A stretch of 64,000 nt of DNA, taken from NCBI RefSeq assembly GCF_030463535.1, contig NC_132878.1, forward strand, positions 26,015,925 to 26,079,924, written 5' to 3'. Each line of letters begins with the position of its first letter. Within the stretch, counting starts at the first letter, position 1. Source of the stretch: Salminus brasiliensis. Its lineage: Eukaryota > Chordata > Actinopteri > Characiformes > Bryconidae. A program made the translations under genes and the position numbers. The notes under the pieces are model-generated. The model saw only the letters and a program-made list of their open reading frames with translations, searched no databases and was not told where the DNA came from. Below, one piece after another: positions 59,182-64,000 of the stretch.

Positions 59182-60933
59182 GAATATCCTCTGTTACACA
59201 ACACTCCTTGTCTCAGATGTAGTCGATCAGCTCAGTCATGTTTGGTGTGTGAAGTCTGGTTCTCTAGGTTTCACTGGAGCTACAAGGCTAATGTAGCAGT
59301 GGTGTAAAAGTACTCTGATTCTGATGAGATCTGAGTAACAGTAAGAGTGAAGGAAAGGAGCTGGAGGAAGAATCAATCAGAGTAAAGAGGAATTATTTGC
59401 TTCATAAAGGGAAGAAAGGAAAAGTGAAAGCTGCAATGAATCAAATCACTTCTAATGAATGTGATCTTTAGCAGAGCTGTTTCAGTACTGTGACCTGACC
59501 TGGATCCTGACTGGAATTGTTCAAAAACATCATATTTTTATTTATTTGTATAAACATTTTCTAGTATTTTACTGAACCACAGTAGGTTGGACTCATGTTT
59601 GAGGTAAACACTAAAACAAAGAACAGTACTGAAGATCCTCACATTCTGATTATTAGATCTTTGTGTTGATTAATGTTGTATAAAAGCATAGCAGGTAAAT
59701 ATTTCTGCTTTTTTACTGTAAAGCCGTTCTAACAACAACTGGAAGCTCATATTCGATCAGTAACAGATCATTTGTTCAGGAAATGTAGTAAAAATAAGGT
59801 AACCTTGTTTATGTGGAGTCTGACACTGTATTACACACTGTTATCTATAAACATGAAAAAGAAATGATCTGTGCGTTGTCAGGTTTTATAGATTAGAAAT
59901 AGCTACATTAGCCTCAGTCCTTCACTGCAGAACTGAAAAGCAAACTTCAGACCCCGAACAGCTTTTGACTCACCTTAAGAGTGTTCACTGCCTGTTCCAG
60001 CTCCTGCAGCTTCTTCTGCTTCTCCTGGATCCTCTGCTGGAGTTTCTCCTGCATCTCTTTTAGCTGAGTCTATGAACAAACACATTTGATGATGTTTATG
60101 AATTTGTGTGAATTATGATCTAGATGGGTAGATGGGTGTTGGCTGGTTACACATTCACTAACTGCTCTGATCAGTTTATTGAACTCTTCCGTACAAACAG
60201 CATTTGAACTCATTCCTTCAAAATCTATGTACTAAAATCAAGAACCGACTTTCTTTAACTCGATCAAGTGATTAATGAAACTCCTTCTGGATGAGGAATC
60301 TAATTAGTCTAAGCTGATTCTGAATGATCTAACAGTTCTCACCTGTTTCCTGCTTCTTTCTGTTGTAGCTGAGACTGTATCGTGTCCCCTGTGATCCTCC
60401 ATTGTACATAAATAGCAGATAGAGCTCTGATCAGTACGACAGTAGATCTCGATCAGTCTGTCATGCTGAGAGCAGATCTTCTCTTGTAGCTGGGTGGACG
60501 CTTTGACCAGCTTGTGCTTCTTCAAGGCAGGAACTTCATAGTGAGGTTTAAGATGAGTTTCACAAAAGGAGGCCAGACACATCAGACAGGACTTGATGGC
60601 TTTGAGTTTTCTCCCGGTGCAGAAATCACACTCCACATCTCCAGGTCCAGCGTAACGGGGAGCAGGAGAAGCAGCTTGGAGTTGTGTCTTCTTCAGTTTC
60701 TCCACCACTTCAGCCAGCATGTTGTTCCTGCGTAGAACAGGCCTTGGAGTGAACGTCTCTCTGCACTGGGGGCAGCAGTGGACCCCCCTCTGTTCATCCT
60801 GATCCCAGCAGCCATTAATACACACCATACAGAAACTGTGTCCACAGGGAGTGGTCACTGGATCCTTCAGCAGATCCAGACAGACTGGACAGCTGAACTG
60901 CTCGTGATCTACTGAAATACTGGCCTCTGCCAT
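56270..60933 (-). CDS. TRIM E3 ligase, RING/B-box/coiled-coil/SPRY, copy 2
   Basis: Exons, 5' to 3' on the minus strand: 60933-60343, 60069-59974, 59137-58904, 58710-58551, 57218-57162, 56793-56270 (1662 bases, 553 residues). The first five exon lengths are identical to copy 1 and all phases agree. RING ligands are intact, with changes beside them (FCMVC, HCCPQC). The SPRY domain has RLTLDPNT, YWEVEW and VYVDHSAGTLSFY and stops after VRLCDKK, the usual end in this family. Compared with copy 1 the SPRY differs at about 25 positions plus small indels in roughly 170 residues, while exon 1 differs at 10 of 197. Predicted role is as for copy 1: a ubiquitin ligase with a target-recognition SPRY, probably interferon-induced. 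A solo LTR lies in intron 4. Confidence 0.92.
56830..57152. repeat. TG-rich tract in TRIM copy 2 intron 5
   Basis: Irregular TG repeats, ending in a pure TG run (57123-57151) next to the exon 5 donor. Copy 1 has a shorter TA/TG run in the same intron (46036-46080). Confidence 0.85.
57603..57650. repeat. (TG)n microsatellite
   Basis: A pure TG run of about 46 bases in TRIM copy 2 intron 4. Confidence 0.95.
57691..58366. mobile_element. Solo LTR with 5-bp target-site duplication
   Basis: The 676-base element starts TGTAAG and ends TTACA. GAATC is present on both sides (57686-57690 and 58367-58371). TRIM copy 1 keeps the matching unoccupied site, agtgtaaatcagctgctgg near 46225, so the insertion came after the gene duplication. 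Internal features are a TATA-like 'gagtatatatactcc' (57770-57784) and a CTCF-like motif. No internal retroelement coding sequence remains, as expected after LTR-LTR recombination. The superfamily is not determined. Confidence 0.8.
57713..57727 (+). promoter_or_regulatory. CTCF-like motif inside the solo LTR
   Basis: CCACCAGAGGGCAGC is a near-perfect CTCF core, 22 bases from the left LTR end. Motif-only call. Confidence 0.4.
59140..59180. repeat. (CA)n microsatellite
   Basis: A CA run of about 40 bases directly upstream (in minus-strand sense) of the TRIM copy 2 exon 3 acceptor; only a short version exists in copy 1. Confidence 0.95.
59181..59973. other. TRIM copy 2 intron 2, unremarkable
   Basis: AT-rich intron sequence that does not align in an obvious way with intron 2 of copy 1, apart from a few bases at its ends. 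No element recognised. Confidence 0.4.
60343..60933 (-). CDS. TRIM copy 2, exon 1: RING and B-boxes
   Basis: 197 codons, the same length as copy 1. The ATG lies 44 bases downstream of the interferon-type element. Substitutions against copy 1 include K/M and D/G in the RING, Y-S/H-C just before CPQC, and D-K/E-D in the second B-box. Confidence 0.92.
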
Positions 60934-60976
60934 TTTCCTGCACTTCTAGACTGAGAGAGAGCAGCACTCTGAGATC

Positions 60977-60990
60977 ACTTTCATTTTCTC
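60977..60990 (-). promoter_or_regulatory. Interferon-response-type element, TRIM copy 2
   Basis: The minus strand reads GAGAAAATGAAAGT, keeping GAAANNGAAA with one base changed from copy 1. The core is 44 bases upstream of the ATG, exactly as in copy 1. Confidence 0.55.
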
Positions 60991-61047
60991 TGAACTGAGC
61001 AAGAGAGACTTCCTGCTTTCCTGCTGCTCAGAGTGTCACAGAGAGGG

Positions 61048-61150
<103 letters not shown>

Positions 61151-61649
61151 ACAGAACTGATTGGTGGACGGGGAACTAAATATCTTGCACTTTTGCAGAA
61201 AACATGACCGTTTAACTATTAGCTAAATTCATCAGCAAGAAATACAGAATTAAGTGGCTTTTACACACAGTGCTCCTCATGATCCAGGAGGGAGAGGAGC
61301 ACACTTGGCTAAATCCTACAAGGTGGCAGACATATTATTAGGTACAGGAGTTCTTATTTTACCTTATTTTACGGACTGTTAAAGATTGATGGATATAAAT
61401 ATGGATGAAATATATAAATAACAGCCATTTTCAACAGTATTATTCTGTTATTTTAATGAAAGATGCATTTCTGTTGTAAATGGTCTGAATGTGAAATGCA
61501 TTATGGGACATTTTTTAGACAAGTCCTAATAAAGCCACTCTGCACAAGCAGCCTGCTTTAACCTCTTCATTACAGTTTGTACTTTAGACACATTTTACTG
61601 TGTTTTCATGAATTATTTAGCGTTTTATTAACAGTGATATCATGTGTTT

Positions 61650-62538
61650 ATAAAAGCAGCATTTTACTGTACATTTCTACAACAGTGTAACAGGCAGGAC
61701 TTGTTCATTTATTATGTATCAGTCAGGATCTGTGAAGGACCTGTTAGCATGTATTATGCATCAGCTAGGACCTGGGGAGAGTTCTCCTCCCGCGAGCTGT
61801 ATTGGGCAGCGCCCACAGGTGTAGTCTGCGTCTATTGGGCATGACGTCAACACAGCATGGCGCCTATATCTATCCGGACTTGCGCAACAGCGTTTGTTTG
61901 GCGTGGTGAACGCAGGTAGTATGAGTTATTGCTCTACAGACGGTGGGTGGATCATGTTTTATAGGAATTTCTCTCCTTGGCTTTTTTTAAGTAATGTGTT
62001 CTTTTAAGAGATTCTATTTCTTAGGGTTTGTTTGAAGTTTAGTATTGAGCTGTAGCTTTGTTCATACCGGTAGGATTTGCTAATGTTGGATAAAATAACG
62101 GATTGATCAGGGTGATGCTGCCATAGTAAGATCATCTATTGGGTCATCTGACTAACAGGCTTTGGCTTTGCTGATTTTGGTTAAGGTGGATGTTTCATTA
62201 TTTGACCCAGTTTTATTTGTTACTGTATTTTTCCCTTTTATTTGTTTGGTTGATCTATTCTTGCTGCTACTTCTGTTCTGTCTGTTTGTTCAGTTGAGGT
62301 ACTTAATAAATCAGTTCAGTTAACTGTGGTGCCGCATTAGTTAAAGTGGACTGGGTTCTATTGGTGGACCCGTTTGATATTAAAGTTAAATTTACAGTAA
62401 CTTTGTGGAAACTGTGATACTTTTTTTTTATTTTTTTAAATTTTTTATTTATTGCGCTACTAATCACTGCCATATTTAAACAGTGTAACAAGCAGTGCAG
62501 TGATGCTGAGACTAACACGGTGTATTAGCCTGTAACAC

Positions 62539-62540
<2 letters not shown>
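61650..62540. other. Duplicated promoter-like or LTR-like block, copy 2
   Basis: Same content as 51240-52130, including TGACGTCA (61842-61849) and the CpG-rich core. Almost no base changes are visible between the two. Confidence 0.3.

Positions 62541-62546
<6 letters not shown>

Positions 62547-62602
<56 letters not shown>
62547..62602. repeat. (TA)n microsatellite
   Basis: A TA run, longer than its counterpart at 52136-52185. Confidence 0.95.
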
Positions 62603-62606
<4 letters not shown>

Positions 62607-62647
62607 TATTTATTATTTTTAATTAGTTTAGTGGACAGTCACATGAG

Positions 62648-63720
62648 CGCAGCTAGTTAAGTCTCCCTGGTCATTCTCCAGCACCATCACACTGAATGTG
62701 GGGATGATCCAACACAGTGCCCCAGGGGGTTCTGAGTTCTCTGCTGCTCACCCTGCTGACTCATGACTGTGCGGCAGAACTCAAATCACTTCATAAAGTT
62801 CACCAATGACAAACCAGTGCTGGGTCTGATCAGCATACAGAGAGGAGGTGCAGCGCCTGACAGACTAGTGTAAAGTCAGCAACCCTTACCTGAAGGTAGA
62901 CAAGACTAAAGAAATGGTTGTTGACTTTAGGAGAACGCTACACAACCACTCTCCGCTCAACATCGACAGGCCCAGGCCCTGCAGATTGTCAAGAGCACAA
63001 AGTTCCTTGGCGTCCACTTAGCAGAGGACCTCACCTGGACCCTGGACTTTCTCTGGAAGCTGAGAGGCCAGTCTTCCTCTACTCATCCCCACCATCTTCT
63101 ACACAGGCACCATAGAGAGCATCCTGCATCACTGCCTGGTTTGGGAACTGCACATTCTGACCAAGACCCTCCAGCAAATAGTCAGGACGGCTGAGGGGCT
63201 CGTTGGAGCCTCTCTCCCATCAATCACGGACACTTACGCCCTTCTCACAAACTGTTCTGCCTCCGGCCATCGGGAAGAAGGTACCGCAGCATCCGGTCCA
63301 ACAAGACTGCAACAGCAATTTCCCCACAAGCAATCTGACTCCAGTGAAAGCATTGCACTACATACTACCTCACTACATCCCTGGGCTCTTTGCACATTTA
63401 TTGCACAAGTTGCACAGACCTATTTTAAAAATGGCTGCTCTAACCTGTGCTGCACTCTACTGGTTTGAACATGATGTGCACCTTCTATTGCACAACCCTA
63501 CTCCCCACTATTCCCAGTCTGTCTTATGTCCATTCTAGTCTGCACTGTATGCCTTGTGTTGTGCTGTCTGTATTCACTTGTTCTGTGTTGGACTTTTTTG
63601 TTTGCACGGTGTTGTGTTGCACCATGGTCCTGGAGGAACGTTGTTTCGTTTCACTGTGTACTCTGTATAGAGTTGACATGACCAAGCCTCTTGACTTGGT
63701 CAGTCATAGCTGATTAAAAT
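62648..63720 (+). mobile_element. Degenerate LINE, duplicate copy
   Basis: Duplicate of 52230-53300 with a few substitutions (for example NFRR to DFRR, AENLTW to AEDLTW). It shares the FTND in place of FADD, which shows that the element was already inactive before duplication. Confidence 0.7.
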
Positions 63721-64000
63721 CTGTATAAATATCTATGCTGACGTCAGACACCTTAAACTGATAACTGACCTTTTTGTTGACTTTATAATCTGATTGGAGC
63801 TCCAACCACTGCAAGAATTCTACAGAACAGTCATCATGGTCTTGTTAGCACAACATGCCTTTACCATTCCAACCAGAAGACCTCAGGAAGAACTGAGGAG
63901 TGGATGTAGCTCTTTGGGAGCGGTCATAATCTGCTGCTCCCAGAAAAATATCCCTCATGCTGGTTAAGGGTCAGCAGATGAGGAGTGCCCCTCCAGAAGC

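Overview
This window looks like ordinary teleost fish nuclear DNA. Genes are split into many short exons with GT/AG introns. Simple-sequence repeats and minisatellites are very abundant, and several Tc1/mariner remnants, tRNA-derived SINEs, a LINE and a solo LTR are present. The gene content also fits: a dystrophin-family gene and tandem fish-type TRIM (RING/B-box/coiled-coil/SPRY) genes. The TRIM sequences resemble those of otophysan fishes (characins, catfish, carps), but I cannot name the species. Family comparisons are made from memory of the families, not from searches.

Layout. 1-8 kb: repeat-rich DNA dominated by a roughly 4.8 kb pyrimidine-rich minisatellite (2857-7690). A single minus-strand beta-spectrin exon follows (7905-8028), so a spectrin gene probably overlaps this end of the window. 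8-16.4 kb: microsatellites, a 0.5 kb tandem array, two deleted Tc1-like elements, one weak minus-strand exon candidate and a CTCF-like motif. 16.5-43.5 kb: a complete dystrophin-related protein 2 gene (drp2) on the plus strand. I assembled 24 coding exons whose splice phases all agree; they give a predicted 972-residue protein. Its introns hold Tc1 elements, four separate minisatellite arrays, a SINE and a hAT-like MITE. 43.5-45.1 kb: drp2 3' end, a possible LTR remnant and a 450 bp foldback element. 45.4-64 kb: two tandem TRIM genes on the minus strand (about 580 and 553 residues). They lie tail-to-tail with drp2. Each is a six-exon gene inside a segmental duplication of about 10.4 kb that runs off the right end of the window.

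How the genes work. drp2 encodes a membrane-associated scaffold: spectrin-type repeats, a WW-EF-ZZ module of the kind that binds beta-dystroglycan, and a C-terminal coiled coil of the kind that binds dystrobrevin. The TRIM pair are predicted ubiquitin ligases of innate immunity. Both have an interferon-response-type element about 44 bp upstream of the start codon, and they differ mainly in SPRY loops, as expected for recognition domains under diversifying pressure. No functional link between drp2 and the TRIM genes is implied.

No clearly new multi-gene system was found. The most useful leads are the drp2-specific insertion with twin Y-x-N-I motifs, the TRIM pair with SPRY-focused divergence, the recent solo LTR that brought a CTCF-like motif into one TRIM copy, the isolated spectrin exon beside a giant minisatellite, and the long foldback element.
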